The position numbers and the translations under genes were made by a program. Below, piece by piece: positions 29,800 through 41,739 of a stretch of DNA of 64,000 bases. This stretch comes from Synechococcaceae cyanobacterium SM2_3_1 (lineage in GTDB: Bacteria; Cyanobacteriota; Cyanobacteriia; Thermostichales; Thermostichaceae). Each line of letters begins with the position of its first letter. The stretch's first letter is position 1. The stretch is taken from the NCBI GenBank assembly GCA_012030715.1, contig JAAUUJ010000004.1, forward strand, positions 1-64,000, read 5' to 3'. The notes beneath the pieces are model-generated. The model was given only the letters and a program-made list of their open reading frames with translations, did not search any database and was not told where the DNA came from.

Positions 29800-31419
29800 T
29801 TATGAAGCAGAAGTTGAACTTGACCTGGCTACAGCAGCCTCCACCAGGATCACTGGCACTGCACTTTGCTGCAGAACTGCTTCAGACACCGATCCCAACA
29901 CAATCTGCTCCAGCCAACGGTGGCCACGTTTTCCCATCACAATTTCCGTAACCTGCCGATCTGCGGCCAGTTGCAGGATGGTTTCAGGCACCACTCCCTC
30001 AATCACACGAAATTCATGGCGGATATCGGCCAAATATATCGATACCTGATCTTGTAAATCCTGAATCCCATTACCGGACTGGGTACGGACATGGAGAACC
30101 ACCACTTCCCCATGGCTGCGGCGAGCCAGATCAGCACTTTTTTTCAGGACACAGGGAGCCAGTTCGGACGTATCCACTGCCGCCAGGATTAAAGGTGGAT
30201 TGCTCACACCGATCCGCGTCGGATCCACCTCTCCCCGATCCAGCAGCCGAGGCGCAAACGCCACGATTCCCCAGGCCCCCAGAGGAGCGGTGAGCAAAAT
30301 GGAAAGGGCAGCCATGGCCAGTATGATCTCACCTCCTTCGATCCCCAAAGACAGAGGAATGGCTCCAATAGCCGCCTGAACCGTGGCTTTCGCCGAATTG
30401 GCTGGCAACAAAAAGAGTCGTTCCCGCCAGGTCCAGTTACTGCCCAGGGTAGAGAGCCACCAACCCAGCCCCCGACCCATGAATGTGCCTGCGAATAGGA
30501 CCAGGATTCCTGGGATCAGCACGGCCCCCAGCGTCTGTAACTGCACACTCGCCCCCAACAGCACAAACAGCAAGATCTCAAACACCCCCCAGAGAGCATC
30601 AAACCCCGAGCGCAAAGGCCGAGCCAGGGGCGGATCCTCAGCCATCAAAAAAAAGCCCAGGCTCATTACCGCCAGGTAACCAGAAAAAAAAGGCCAGGCT
30701 TCGGCGCTGATCACCAGACCAAGAGCCAGGCAAGCAGCGATCAAGACATCCTGGACGGTGGTTTGGGTCCATCGGCTTTGGGTGAGAAATCGGATCAGGA
30801 GTTTCGCCGCCCCCCAGCCCCCAGCCAGCCCCAGTCCCACCTGGAGTAACACCTGCAGGGGTAAGAGGCCAAAGGCGGTCGGTGAGGATTCTCCCCCCGT
30901 GAGCTGATGCAGGAGCAGGCTAAAGACTAGAAGCATAAGCACGTCCGAGAGCATGCTGCCCGTGAGAATGGCATCCGGGATCCCTTTCTCCACCCCCCAC
31001 CCCAAACTTTTGAGACGCAGCATGCCCGGCACGATCACCGCCGGAGATTCCGCCCCGAGGATGCAACCCAGCAGCAAACCTGTGGCGAGATCAAACTCCA
31101 AGATCCAGGTCGCCAGGATGCCAACCACCAGAGCTTCACAAGCGGCGGGTAATAGCCCCAATCTCAGGGCTACCGATCCCTGCTGCACAAGCTTTTCACG
31201 GTCCAGTCCCAGCCCTGCCTTCATCAAGATGATCATGACGGCTACAGAGCGCAACGGATCTGCAGCTGCCAACACTTCAGCCTTGAGAAGGCCGCTCACC
31301 TGAGGTCCCATCAAGATCCCCAGCAGGATCATCCCTAGTAGGGGAGGAGCCCCTAAACGACGGACCCCTTGCCCCGCCAGCAATCCCCCGATCAGAATGA
31401 TGACGATTTCTGCAAGCAC
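29800..31419 (-). CDS. Cation:proton antiporter (CPA2) with C-terminal universal stress domain
   Basis: Polytopic N-terminal region (IVIILIGGLLAGQGVRRLGAPPLLGMILLGILMGPQ); UspA-like C-terminus (VMGKRGHRWLEQIVLGSVSEAVLQQSAVPVILV). Confidence 0.87.
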   Translation of the reverse strand: MLAEIVIILIGGLLAGQGVRRLGAPPLLGMILLGILMGPQVSGLLKAEVLAAADPLRSVAVMIILMKAGLGLDREKLVQQGSVALRLGLLPAACEALVVGILATWILEFDLATGLLLGCILGAESPAVIVPGMLRLKSLGWGVEKGIPDAILTGSMLSDVLMLLVFSLLLHQLTGGESSPTAFGLLPLQVLLQVGLGLAGGWGAAKLLIRFLTQSRWTQTTVQDVLIAACLALGLVISAEAWPFFSGYLAVMSLGFFLMAEDPPLARPLRSGFDALWGVFEILLFVLLGASVQLQTLGAVLIPGILVLFAGTFMGRGLGWWLSTLGSNWTWRERLFLLPANSAKATVQAAIGAIPLSLGIEGGEIILAMAALSILLTAPLGAWGIVAFAPRLLDRGEVDPTRIGVSNPPLILAAVDTSELAPCVLKKSADLARRSHGEVVVLHVRTQSGNGIQDLQDQVSIYLADIRHEFRVIEGVVPETILQLAADRQVTEIVMGKRGHRWLEQIVLGSVSEAVLQQSAVPVILVEAAVARSSSTSAS

Positions 31420-31427
31420 AGTTCATG

Positions 31428-32075
31428 CTAGCCATCAAAAGGCGTATCGACAAACCCAATCTCCAGCAGTTGCTGATAGGCCTGACGGCCCAGTTCCCGG
31501 GTGGGTCCTTGGCTACCGATCACCTGCACCAACTGGGCTACCGCTTCTTCTGGACGTCCGGCGGCTCGATAGACAATGGCCAGGTCATAGGCAGATTGAT
31601 CCCGCAGCTGAGCTGCATCCCGTGCTTTATCCCGCTCTGACTCGGTGATGCGGTTCTGGATTCCAGCAAAGCTGGTGGAGAGCTGTTGATGGAAGTTAGA
31701 GCGCTGATTATAGGCGTTAAAGGTTTCCTGGAGCAGACGGATGGCCTCTTCGTAGTTCTGGGACTGGATCGCCGCATTTGCCTGAGCTGAGAGTTCCTCC
31801 GCGCGGCTAAAACTGAGCGGATTCGAAGACTGTTCCAGTGCACGGAATTGCTGTGGGTTAGGAATGGTCAGCCCCTCGGGTTGAGTTTGGGCCTGGACTC
31901 TCCAGCTCCACCCAAAATAAAGCCCACCACAGGCCAGCAGGATCAAGCTTAAGCGAGCGATGGGATGGCCACTCAAATAGGCCCCGATCCGTCGCACGAG
32001 TGGGAGCTGCTGCCAAGACGCTGACTTGTGGGACACCGTAGACCTCATGGAAGATGAAGATATAGGTTTATTCAA
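31428..32075 (-). CDS. Membrane-anchored TPR-like protein
   Basis: One TM segment then helical region with repeat-like ANAAIQSQNYEEAIRLLQETFNAYNQ. Confidence 0.55.
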   Translation of the reverse strand: MNKPISSSSMRSTVSHKSASWQQLPLVRRIGAYLSGHPIARLSLILLACGGLYFGWSWRVQAQTQPEGLTIPNPQQFRALEQSSNPLSFSRAEELSAQANAAIQSQNYEEAIRLLQETFNAYNQRSNFHQQLSTSFAGIQNRITESERDKARDAAQLRDQSAYDLAIVYRAAGRPEEAVAQLVQVIGSQGPTRELGRQAYQQLLEIGFVDTPFDG

Positions 32076-32139
32076 AAACGCCGTTAGAAGCTAAAGTAGC
32101 ACCTTCGGTGAGGATTTGTGTTGATTCTTTTCCTGGGTT

Positions 32140-34735
32140 CTAGTCCATATCTTCAACCGCAGGATCGCTGCTTTCCCCATCCTCAATCGTGGCTTCACTT
32201 CCTTCCACGTCCGGAGTTTCCAGAAGCGGCACATCTGGATCCGCCATCGAGGCTGGCACCACGGTAACCCCGACAATACCATCATCTGGATCAAGCCGTT
32301 GCACCCGCACCCCAGTACCCATCCGAGATTGGCTGGGAATGGCTTTGGTCTGCTGGCGCATCACGATCCCACGGCTGGTGACCAGCATGACTTCATCTTC
32401 AGCATTGACAATCGGCAGAGCTGCCAGTTCATCTCCCTCCCGCCGGAACTTAAAAGCAATCACGCCTTTCCCTCCGCGGTTTTGGGCCCGAAACTGATCG
32501 ATGGCGATGCGTTTGCCATATCCCCCCCGAGAAATACCCAGAACCCAGGGATTGGTGAGATTTTCCCCTTCAGCAGCAGCAGCCACCACCGTCTCGGCAC
32601 AGATAATATCCATACTGACCAGAGCATCTCCCTCGTTTAAGGTCATGGCTCTCACCCCGCGCGTGGCTCGGCTCAAGGGACGCAGTTGTTCGTGATCGGC
32701 CCGAAAGCGAATCGAGATCCCCTGTCGGGTGCCCATCAAGACATCATCTATGGGTCGGGCGCGTCGCACCCAGCGCAATTGATCCCCTTCCTCCAGAGAG
32801 ATGGCGATCAGGCCATTGGAGCGGATATGGGCAAAGGCTGAGAGCGCTGTTTTCTTGATGTAGCCTCCAGTGGTCAGCATCACCAGATATTCTTCGTCGG
32901 TGAACTCAGTTACGGGAACCATGGAGGTCACGCGTTCTTCCCGGGAAATGGGCAGAAGTTGGACCACCGCAATGCCCCGAGAGATTCGGCTGCCTTCCGG
33001 GATCTGGTAGGCCATGACAGAATACACCACTCCTCGCTCTGTGAAGAACAGAATGGTGTCATGACTGCGGCAGGCAAAAAACTGCTCCACAGTATCGTCA
33101 TCCTTCATGCGGGTCCCCGCCTTACCGCGAGTGGCTCGCCCCTGGACCTGAAAGGCTTCAATGTCGGTGCGCTTGATATATCCCTGGTTGGTAAGGAACA
33201 CAATCATCTCGCGGTTTTCGATCAAGTCGATCGTGTTCAACTCCAGATCACTGCTGCAGAGCTGAGAGCGTCGGGGCGTGCTAAACCGTTGCCGCAGTTG
33301 TTCTAGTTCGGAGATGATGATCTCCAGAACCCGTTCGCGCCGACTGAGAATATCCCTTAAGTCCGCGATCTGACGGACCAGATCATCATGCTCTGCATGG
33401 ATCTTTTCTGCTTCTAGGGCTGTAAGGCGACGCAACTGCATCTGCAAAATGCCATCAGATTGAGCCTGAGAAAGCCCGAATTCTTCCTGCAGTTGTTCTC
33501 GAGCGGTACTGGCATCTGCCGCTTCCCGTATCAGGGCAATAATCCGGTCAATTTCTGCCAGGGCAATTAACAACCCCTGGAGGAGATGGTCCCGTTCTTC
33601 TGCCTTCTGCAACTCATAGCGGGTACGCCGCTCGATCACTTCTTCGCGGAAGTCCAGGAAGACCTGCAGCGCATCCTTAAGCGTGAGCAGACGGGGTTCC
33701 TGGCCCACAATCGCTAGCATATTGACACTGAAGTTGGCCTGCAGGGGGGGTTTGCTTGTAGAGGTTATTGAGCACGATCTGAGCCTGTGCATCCCGCTTC
33801 AGCTCGATCACCATCCGCATACCTTCGCGGTCGCTTTCATCCCGAATATCCGAAATCCCATCCAGGCGCTTCTCATTGACCATTTCAGCGATCTTTTCGA
33901 TCATGGCTGCCTTATTGGTCTGGTAGGGAAGTTCCGTGATTATAATTGCATCCCGATCTGGACGTCCCCGGTGTTCGATAGTTTCAACACTGGCCACCCC
34001 TCGCATGGTGACCGTTCCGCGACCTGTGGTGTAGGCCTCACGGATGCCGCTTTGCCCGATGATCAGACCTCCTGTGGGAAAGTCCGGCGCTGGAATGTAT
34101 TGCATGAGCTCCAGGTTGGTGAGCTCGGGATTGTGGATTAGAGCAATCAACCCGTTGCAGAGATCTCCGAGGTTATGGGGAGGAATGTTGGTGGCCATCC
34201 CCACAGCGATCCCTGAGGAGCCATTCAGCAACAGTTGGGGAATGCGGGTCGGCAAGACCAGAGGCTCCTGTTGAGAGCCGTCGTAGTTATCCCCAAAATC
34301 AACCGTATTGGCATCAATATCTGGAAGCATGGCGGCCTGGGCAAAAGCCGTCAGCCGACATTCTGTATATCGCATGGCTGCCGGAGGATCATTATCCACC
34401 GAGCCGAAGTTACCGTGGCCATTGACCAGGCGTTCCCGCATCGAAAAGCTCTGGGCCATGCGCACCAGGGCATCGTAAACCGCCACATCGCCGTGGGGAT
34501 GGTACTTACCGATCACATCCCCCACCACGCGGGCACATTTTCTGAAGGGGCGGTCGGCGGTCAATCCCAACTCATGCATGGCATAGAGGATCCGGCGGTG
34601 CACCGGCTTCAAACCATCACGGGCGTCAGGTAGGGCACGTCCTACGATCACGCTCATGGCGTACTCTAGGTAGGACTGAGACATCTCTTGTTGGAGATCG
34701 GTGTTAATCACGCGGATCGCGTCTTGCTCGCTCAT
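32140..34735 (-). CDS. gyrA: DNA gyrase subunit A (frameshifted)
   Basis: N-terminal ORF 33677-34735 ([20 protein letters not shown]) and C-terminal ORF 32140-33792. Reading C7 as C6 at 33744-33750 joins [24 protein letters not shown]. Confidence 0.96.
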
Positions 34736-34870
34736 GCAGGGAATGCCTTAATGAAAATTGCCAGCGAAAAACTGCCCGGAGTCCAAACAGATCCGTCGGG
34801 TTAAGACCGATGCAGCTAGCCAACGCCAAACTATTTTATCATCCGTAGCCCAGCTGCCTGAAGAACCAGC

Positions 34871-35305
34871 TCATTCAGCCAGAGTAGGAGGCAAGGGTGG
34901 GGCACCCGATTCAAAGAATTGCCAGCGTCCTTCATGGTGTTTGCCCCAAGATCCACCCTTAAACCAGAGCCAGCCCACAATATCGTTGGGGGAGCGGTAA
35001 CGAAAGTTGAGGGTCTCCAGCAGCTGCTCCGATAACTCCTGACTATGAAGTTCAATCGTGAATTGCCGCTCCCTGGGATAATCATCCAGGTGCAGCGTGA
35101 GCTGAATGGCTTGCAATGCTGGCTTGTCCTCCAGGAAGATCAGCAGTTCTTCACGAGCACTTTCGTGCATCCATCTGGACATCGTAGAAACTTCTGATGA
35201 ATCGACATTTGGCATGAACACACCCCATCCTCCTAGAGTGCCGGAACAGAAATAATTCAGATTGTTTTCGGCAATTGCTAGGTCGGCCCCTGTTAAGTGA
35301 TGCAA
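34871..35305 (-). CDS. Hypothetical protein
   Basis: 144-aa ORF; actual start may be the internal MSRWMHES. Confidence 0.5.
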   Translation of the reverse strand: MHHLTGADLAIAENNLNYFCSGTLGGWGVFMPNVDSSEVSTMSRWMHESAREELLIFLEDKPALQAIQLTLHLDDYPRERQFTIELHSQELSEQLLETLNFRYRSPNDIVGWLWFKGGSWGKHHEGRWQFFESGAPPLPPTLAE

Positions 35306-35410
35306 GGTGCAAAGCTGCGAGTTCGAGAAACAGCTAGCCGACAGTTCGATGCAAACTTCATATATCTTAGCATCAACGCGGTGCGAACTTGCCCAATTTC
35401 GGAAATGGGT

Positions 35411-36610
35411 TTAGAACAGTCTGATAAAGTTTTTCTTGCCCACCTGCAGGACCTCTCCCTGTAGCTCCGCTGCCTCAGCAAATTCATGATCGGGGTTATC
35501 CACTTTTTGTCCGTGGAGGCGAACTGCCCCATTCTTGATCTGACGGCGAGCATCGGAAGCGCTCTTACATAGTCCAGTTTCCCGCAGAATGTAGGTGAGT
35601 TTTGCAGGAAAGCTGAGCTGGGCAATGGGAAATTCAGGCATAGTAGCGATCCCTGCAGTACTGCCCTCCAGCACCAAAGATTTGGCTGTTTGCTGAGCTT
35701 CAGCCGCTGCCGCAGGAGAATGGTATTGGGAGACAATCTCGGTTGCCAGCTGGATCTGTTTTTCACGTGGATTCTCAGGCAGCATCTCCAGCGACAGATC
35801 CGTCAGTAGCTCGAAATAATGATCAATGCAGTGGTCAGGGACTTTCTCCAGCTTGGAGTACATGGTCAGGGGTGGCTCTGTTAAACCCACGTAGTTGTTT
35901 TTTGATTTGGACATTTTCTGGTAGCCATCCAGTCCCTCCAGCAGCGGCAGGAGCAGGCCAAATTGGGGGGGCTGACCTCGCCAGATCTGGAGATCTCTGC
36001 CCGTGAGCAAATTAAACTTCTGATCCGTTCCGCCCAGCTCCACATCCGCCTCCAGGATCACCGAGTCATACCCCTGCAAGAGGGGATAGAGAAACTCATG
36101 CAGATAAACGGGTGTTCCCGAGTGGTAGCGATTAGTAAAATCCTCTTTGGCCAGCATTTGGCCCAGGGTCATCTGTGCCTGCAGTTCGATCAACTCTTGC
36201 AGCGAGAGCGGGGCCAGCCACTCACTATTGCGACGCACTTCCAAGCGTCCAGGAGTCTCAAAGTCCAGAATCCGTTGGGCTTGTTCCAGGTAGGTGCTGG
36301 CGTTGGCCTCCACCGTTGCAGAAGTCAGTCGAGGGCGGGCCTCCGATTGACCTGTGGGATCCCCAATCTGGGCCGTAAAGTCACCAATCAACAGTATGGC
36401 AATATGGCCAGCGTCCTGAAACTGTCTCAGTTTGCGCAGCGCCACCGTGTGACCGAGATGCAGGTCCGGTCGGGTGGGATCAATACCCAGTTTGATGCGC
36501 AAAGGTCGATCAGCTGCCCGTAACCGTTCCGCCAGGGCAGAAGAACCCCCAGGGAAAATTTCCACAACACCACGCTGGGTGAGTTGTTCAATGGACTGTG
36601 CTGATATCAC
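35411..36610 (-). CDS. tyrS: Tyrosine--tRNA ligase
   Basis: [58 protein letters not shown]-terminal S4 domain. Confidence 0.97.
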   Translation of the reverse strand: MISAQSIEQLTQRGVVEIFPGGSSALAERLRAADRPLRIKLGIDPTRPDLHLGHTVALRKLRQFQDAGHIAILLIGDFTAQIGDPTGQSEARPRLTSATVEANASTYLEQAQRILDFETPGRLEVRRNSEWLAPLSLQELIELQAQMTLGQMLAKEDFTNRYHSGTPVYLHEFLYPLLQGYDSVILEADVELGGTDQKFNLLTGRDLQIWRGQPPQFGLLLPLLEGLDGYQKMSKSKNNYVGLTEPPLTMYSKLEKVPDHCIDHYFELLTDLSLEMLPENPREKQIQLATEIVSQYHSPAAAAEAQQTAKSLVLEGSTAGIATMPEFPIAQLSFPAKLTYILRETGLCKSASDARRQIKNGAVRLHGQKVDNPDHEFAEAAELQGEVLQVGKKNFIRLF

Positions 36611-36688
36611 AGGGGATCTGTCTCCTCAAACATGGAACTGGAATTGACTGTCAGGTTCGTCCTGGAGATGTGCTAGGACATTACCATA

Positions 36689-37559
36689 GTGGAACTGAAG
36701 CAGTTGCTGTCAGTTGGAATGCCCGCCATGGCTTACCCAAAACGATCCTATATGCCAGAGCAGCAGGATAAACCTGTCTCCTTACCATTAGGGGGACTGA
36801 TCATCACAGGCGTGATCCTGGGCGCTCTGGCTGCCGGAGGATGGCAGATTTGGCTGTTTGTTGCTCCAATGTTAGAAAATCCGGCTCCACCCGATTTTGC
36901 AGCTGCGGTGGCCCCACCCGCTTTACCCACCCCTCAGCCCCTTACTCCCACCCCAGTTTCTTCAGATCCTGCCGGGGATGGAGATGCTGAGGTTGACGTA
37001 GGTGAGCGGAGCCAGGTGATTGAACCCATTGGGTTGGCCATTCGCAGTGAACCCAATGCTGACTCCATCTATCTGGGGGGGATCGTGATGGGGGAAACGG
37101 TTGTAGTTCTAGACCTCAGCGCCGACGGCAACTGGCAAAAAGTAAGGCGTGAGCTCAACGATCAGGAGGGCTGGGTCAAGGCTGGAAATTTAGGTCCCAC
37201 AGATGCACCTCCCCCTTCAGCGGTCGAACCCGCACCCCCTACCCCTCGTCCCCGAAAGCGTCAGGCCCACACCTCCTCAACCCCCTGCGACAGCAACCCA
37301 GAATGCTCCATCTCCAGACGATACCGATGTCAGTGCCGCTACAGCCTTTGTTCCAGCTGGAGAACGCGGGCGAGTTCTGGTGCCGGTGGGATTAGCGATT
37401 CGCTCTCAACCCAATCTGGATGCCAGCCGTGTGGGTGGGGTTCCAGTCAATGAAGTGATCACCGTCCTTCAGGTAACTGCCGATGGTCGCTGGCAACGCA
37501 TTCGCCGTCAAAATGGTCAGGAGGGCTGGGTGAAGGCTGGCAACCTGGGTCCAGAGTAG
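36689..37559 (+). CDS. Membrane-anchored protein with two SH3-like repeats (frameshifted)
   Basis: ORFs 36689-37453 and 37203-37559; repeated IGLAIRSEPNADSIYLGG...NWQKVRR..QEGWVKAGNLGP and VGLAIRSQPNLDASRVGG...RWQRIRR..QEGWVKAGNLGP. Confidence 0.75.
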
Positions 37560-37601
37560 ACATGGGATCTGACGGCATTGCCCTTTAATTATTACAAGCG
37601 C

Positions 37602-37630
37602 TTTACAATGACTACATACTTCTTTACAAT
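37602..37630 (+). promoter_or_regulatory. Sigma70-type promoter upstream of rhodanese gene
   Basis: TTTACA (37602-37607), 17-nt spacer, TACAAT (37625-37630), then AAGGGAGGT and ATG at 37654. Confidence 0.55.
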
Positions 37631-37653
37631 TGAAAAGTAGTAAGGGAGGTTTT

Positions 37654-38031
37654 ATGAGAAATATCCTGGGTTTGATCGTTATTCCCGATGGCTTGAAGCC
37701 CCAATCCACTGCCAAAGATCTCCAAACACGACTGCAATGGGGAGAGCCTGCTTTGACGATCGTCGATGTACGGGATGCTGCTAGCTTCAAGAAGTCTCGG
37801 ATTATGGGTGCTGTTTCCGTCCCCATGAACAAGCTGATTGAGGAAGTCCAGGAAAGCTGTGAGCCAGTGCGTGACATCTATGTCTATGGCGACAGTGATG
37901 AAGCGACCGCGACTGCTGCTCAACAACTGCGTCAGGCAGGCTTCATCAGCGTGGCAGAGTTAAAAGGTGGATTGTCCGCCTGGCAGTCTGCTGGATATCC
38001 GGTTGAAAAGGGTGTGCTCACATCTGCCTGA
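37654..38031 (+). CDS. Rhodanese-like domain protein
   Basis: LTIVDVRDAASFKKSRIMGAVSVPMNKL...DIYVYGDSDEATATAAQQLRQAGF; lacks a CRxGxR loop (YGDSDEA at that place). Confidence 0.8.
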   Translation: MRNILGLIVIPDGLKPQSTAKDLQTRLQWGEPALTIVDVRDAASFKKSRIMGAVSVPMNKLIEEVQESCEPVRDIYVYGDSDEATATAAQQLRQAGFISVAELKGGLSAWQSAGYPVEKGVLTSA

Positions 38032-38090
38032 ATTTCAAAGCTGAGTCTTAAATAACTCTAGGTGGGGAATGCAATTGATGTGCTCCTCAC

Positions 38091-38758
38091 CTATCCTTTG
38101 TGCTGCTGTCGATACCAGGTGGATCCTCCGATCAGAACACTCAACAAAAGTAAGGCTGTCAAGAGGGGCAAGACATCACCTGTTGTCACCGCTTTCAAAC
38201 CAGTGCTCCCCAGAAAGACAAAAGGAAATGCCCCCAGTGCTGTTCCTGTAATGGTTCCCAGCAGGTAATCCGAAGCCCGAACCGACGTCAGGCCTGCTGC
38301 CAGATTGACCAATCCATAAGGCATGATCGGCAGCAACCGGATAGCAAAAATGTAAAGCCAGCCGCCTCGCTGCAGTTCTTGATCTAACCACTGCCAGTGG
38401 CCCTGGAGACGGTGGCGAACACGGAGGCCACCTGTGGTCCGGCTAAAGTGAAAAGCAGCCAGAGCTGCACTTACCGCCGCTAAGGTTGTCCATAAGGTTC
38501 CCAGCCAGGGACCAAATAAGGCACCCGCCAGCAGATTGAGGGCCGTGGAAGGCAGGATCAACAGAGTTGCAAAAAATAGATCAAACAGTAGATTAAGGGC
38601 CCCCAGAAGCCCGTTTGCGTGACCCACGTTTGGATCTGGATGGGATCCAGCCCTCCCAGTACCCAGAACATCCCCCCCATGGCGAGAACACAGACAACAG
38701 CCACCAGGGTGAGAGTTAGTTTCAGAGGTATGGGTGGGTTCCGCGACTTATTGATCAC
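38091..38758 (-). CDS. TVP38/TMEM64 family membrane protein (frameshifted)
   Basis: Fragments 38558-38758 and 38091-38627 join as GFWGPLIYCLIYFFATLLILPSTALNLLAGALFGPWLG if the A6 run at 38571-38576 is one base longer. Confidence 0.82.
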
Positions 38759-39991
38759 CCGTTAACCAATGATGGCGGTTAGCTCGTCGTGACCAGAGTC
38801 TCTCTTCCTGCCAGTCCGCCAGCGAGCCCAGCGAGCGATAGATTTCCCCCCAATCCCCTCGACCCACGTCTTCCCAGTCCCAAACGCCACAGTCAATTCG
38901 TTCCGGGATGGGCTGATTCACCTGTAGAGAGCGCAGTAAACTCTGGAGCCGCAGGTTGTCAGGAAGCATCCGGATCTCCCTTAACTTGTGCCAGACGGAT
39001 CGAGACATGAGCAGAGTGCGCTCAATATCCTGGGCTCCGGTTTTGAGCAGAAATTCTTCCCGCTCCGCTGGTAATCAGTGGAAGCCAGGGCCAGGGACTG
39101 GGGAGGGTAAGCCTGGGTAAGCCGGGCCATCTGCGTGATTAATACGGGATAAAGCTCTGTATAGGCCGGATGAACGGTTAACTGGGCAACATGGGGCTGA
39201 TGTGCAGTGCGGGAGAGCTTCAGGTTGAAATAGCCAATGGCTGCTTTACGTTCGGGCTCATAGACATAAGCCTGGATGCGTTCGGTACTACTGATGTTTT
39301 GTTTGGCCAGATCCAGGGCCCACCCCAAAGGTCCAGACCGAAAGTCTTCATCGCGACGGTCAAACACCTGCCGGACTAGGGGCGGCATGGCTTCATTGTC
39401 CAGCTGGCAGATCAGCTTGGCATCCCGGTCGCTCACAGGGGTGAGATAGGGAATGTTGGGTTCATGGCTGGCCAGATCAGCCAGTATCTGGGGAGAAAGC
39501 GACCAGTAGGTGATTTGGGCAATGGGCTGAAATCCGGTGTGGCGATACAAGCCCAGAGCCCCGCGGTTATGAATATTCACCTCCAGGATCCAGGTGCGGG
39601 CCTCGCGGAAATGTTTCATGCAGTGGCGGAGTAGGCGACCCCCAATCCCCTGACGTTGAGCCTGAGTCGCAACAGCCACATGATCCACTCGCCAGGTGCT
39701 GCGGGAGTGATTGAAGGGAGAAACCTGAATGGCGCCTTTGATCTCTCCTCCCTGTTCCGCCACATGCACCGTGAACATGTGCTGAAAACGGTTGGGGAAC
39801 ATGCTCAGCACCTTGAGCGGGCCGTACCATTTCCGTAAGCGTCGGATCTGAGCCGCAATATCTACAGAACGGCTACCGTACTCTTCGGCAAAGGCTTCCA
39901 CAAACAAGGACTCGATCACTTCCAGATCGCCTAGTTGGGCTGGCCGCAGGTTGATGTCGTTATCGTCAGGGGAGGTATAATTGAGACTCAT
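38748..39991 (-). CDS. GNAT-family N-acetyltransferase (frameshifted near C-terminus)
   Basis: HVAVATQAQRQGIGGRLLRHCMKHFREARTWILEVNIHNRGALGLYRHTGFQPIA; tail continues in ORF 38748-39008 after a one-base shift near 39070. Confidence 0.8.
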
Positions 39992-40078
39992 AAAGAAGGC
40001 ATGGAGAGGAATGGGACCAGGTGATCAGATACTGGCGTCTTCTCCAGACTATCAAGACTCCCTTCATCACACCAGTCT

Positions 40079-41635
40079 CTAGCGACCCATGGCTTTAGGG
40101 GGCAGAAAAAGAGGAAAGTCTGACTCTGGGGTCGTAGACCTTTGCTGCTGCAACTGGGTAGCCAACCATTGTTTTAAATGCAGGGTGGCCTGACAGTCAT
40201 CTTCGTTGTAGGTGGTCAGTAGCTCTAGAAATGAGGGATCTCCAGTCTGCAACCACTGACTATACCAGTAGATGGATTGGGCTCCACTAGCATTGGACTG
40301 CCTCCATTCAAATCCCATCCAGCGGGCAATGTGTTTGAGGGAGTAGCTTTCGATGGGGAGAACCAGATGACGGGTAATGAATTCATGCAAATCGACGAAG
40401 CGCGAGAGGAGTTGTTTGAGGCGTCTTAACCCGCTGCGATGGCGTTCTGCCAGTTTGCGGCAGGTGTGGATCTCAAAGGCATGAAAGTGAAAAATGGGGG
40501 CATCCGGGTAGCTGTCCACCAGATCCAAAAACTGGAACCAGTTCAGGGCTTCTTCCGCCGGATCTGTGGCCATACAGGCCTGATAACGAGAGGTTCTCTG
40601 CTGCTGATCCACCACCAGCACCCCCAAGAGATAGGAGACATCATGCTGGGGATCGGCTTCGATATCGAAGAACAGTTCAACCCCAGCGGCAGGCAGAGGG
40701 TGGAGATTGATCCTGTCGAGCCAGATGGCCCGTTGCTCAACCGTGGCCTGGGCCTGCCTGACCAGTTGCAACGCCACCTTGGCCCCCAACCCTGGAACCG
40801 CTTGTAGATCTTCGGGTGCAGTGGCTGCCAGGGCTTCGATGGAGTGAATCCCAGCCGTTTGCAAAATCGGATGACGGCTGCCGGTCACCCCCGGAAGTAG
40901 CGTCAGCGGATCGGTGTGAGCTGCCTGCTGGCGACAGAACTCCCGCCAATGACAGAGTCCACAGCGACTGCGAGCCATGTAAACCTGAGGCATGACTGCG
41001 TCGGCCACCACCTCCAGGAAGTCCTGCAATAGGTTGAGAACCTGTGCAAACCGTTTGCGTAACTGCACCTCCTGCCAGCGCCCATCCCGCAGAACCACAT
41101 ACCCCCAAGAGGGAGAGATCGGCTGATGAGTTCCCAGGACAAGGGCCTGGAGCGCCAGAGCCAGCTCATATTCTGATTTGAGTCGTTTGCCAGTGCGGAT
41201 CTCTACAGGAATGTAATAGGTTGAACCATCGATCCAGGTTTGGCGTAGGAGTAAATCTGGTTTCACCACTACCGCAACAGTCTCTTCCTCTAAGATCTGG
41301 CCCCGCAGCTGTCCTCGATAGATATGTTCCTCTGCCAGGGCCATCTGAGCTTGTGTAGCTGCCTCCAGATCAGAGATTTCCGTCAGAGAAAGAGGGGGAC
41401 GCGAGGACACTTGCCGCTCCAGAACAATTCCCGGCAACCCTTGCTGGATCTGTTGTCGTAACTGCTCTCGCTCCCAGCGCAACTGCAGAATTAGATCATT
41501 GGCGTCCAGCTTTTCTGTCTGGGGGCCATGCCGTTCCAGATAGGGCAATCGCCGACAGCGGTGGAAGGCCATCAGGTCCTCAACAGTAATCAGCATCGCT
41601 GAACCCACAAATGCAAGGACACTACCCCAGTACAA
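40079..41635 (-). CDS. TM0106-family RecB-like putative nuclease
   Basis: RecB-like N-terminus (PVEIRTGKRLKSEYELALALQAL, CGLCHWREFC), HhH segment, RNase H-like C-terminus (LFFDIEADPQHDVSYLLGV..., YNEDDC). Confidence 0.85.
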   Translation of the reverse strand: MYWGSVLAFVGSAMLITVEDLMAFHRCRRLPYLERHGPQTEKLDANDLILQLRWEREQLRQQIQQGLPGIVLERQVSSRPPLSLTEISDLEAATQAQMALAEEHIYRGQLRGQILEEETVAVVVKPDLLLRQTWIDGSTYYIPVEIRTGKRLKSEYELALALQALVLGTHQPISPSWGYVVLRDGRWQEVQLRKRFAQVLNLLQDFLEVVADAVMPQVYMARSRCGLCHWREFCRQQAAHTDPLTLLPGVTGSRHPILQTAGIHSIEALAATAPEDLQAVPGLGAKVALQLVRQAQATVEQRAIWLDRINLHPLPAAGVELFFDIEADPQHDVSYLLGVLVVDQQQRTSRYQACMATDPAEEALNWFQFLDLVDSYPDAPIFHFHAFEIHTCRKLAERHRSGLRRLKQLLSRFVDLHEFITRHLVLPIESYSLKHIARWMGFEWRQSNASGAQSIYWYSQWLQTGDPSFLELLTTYNEDDCQATLHLKQWLATQLQQQRSTTPESDFPLFLPPKAMGR

Positions 41636-41739
41636 ACACGAGCGCCCTCATTCTACTGTGCTTCGCTGGGGTACCTGGAAACCCTGCCTTTACCCCCTTC
41701 AGCCAGACTGATACGCTTGAGATCCACCTTGAGGAATGA

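Noticed and set aside
33677-33792. gyrA split as programmed -1/+1 recoding
   Set aside because: Many unrelated genes in the window have the same kind of homopolymer indel, so error is the simpler explanation.
35963-36523. 186-aa plus-strand ORF
   Set aside because: Antisense to tyrS with no domain; the tyrS frame is strongly supported.
40079-41635. RecB-like nuclease as Cas4 or CRISPR-associated
   Set aside because: Domain layout matches the TM0106 family and there are no cas genes or repeats nearby.
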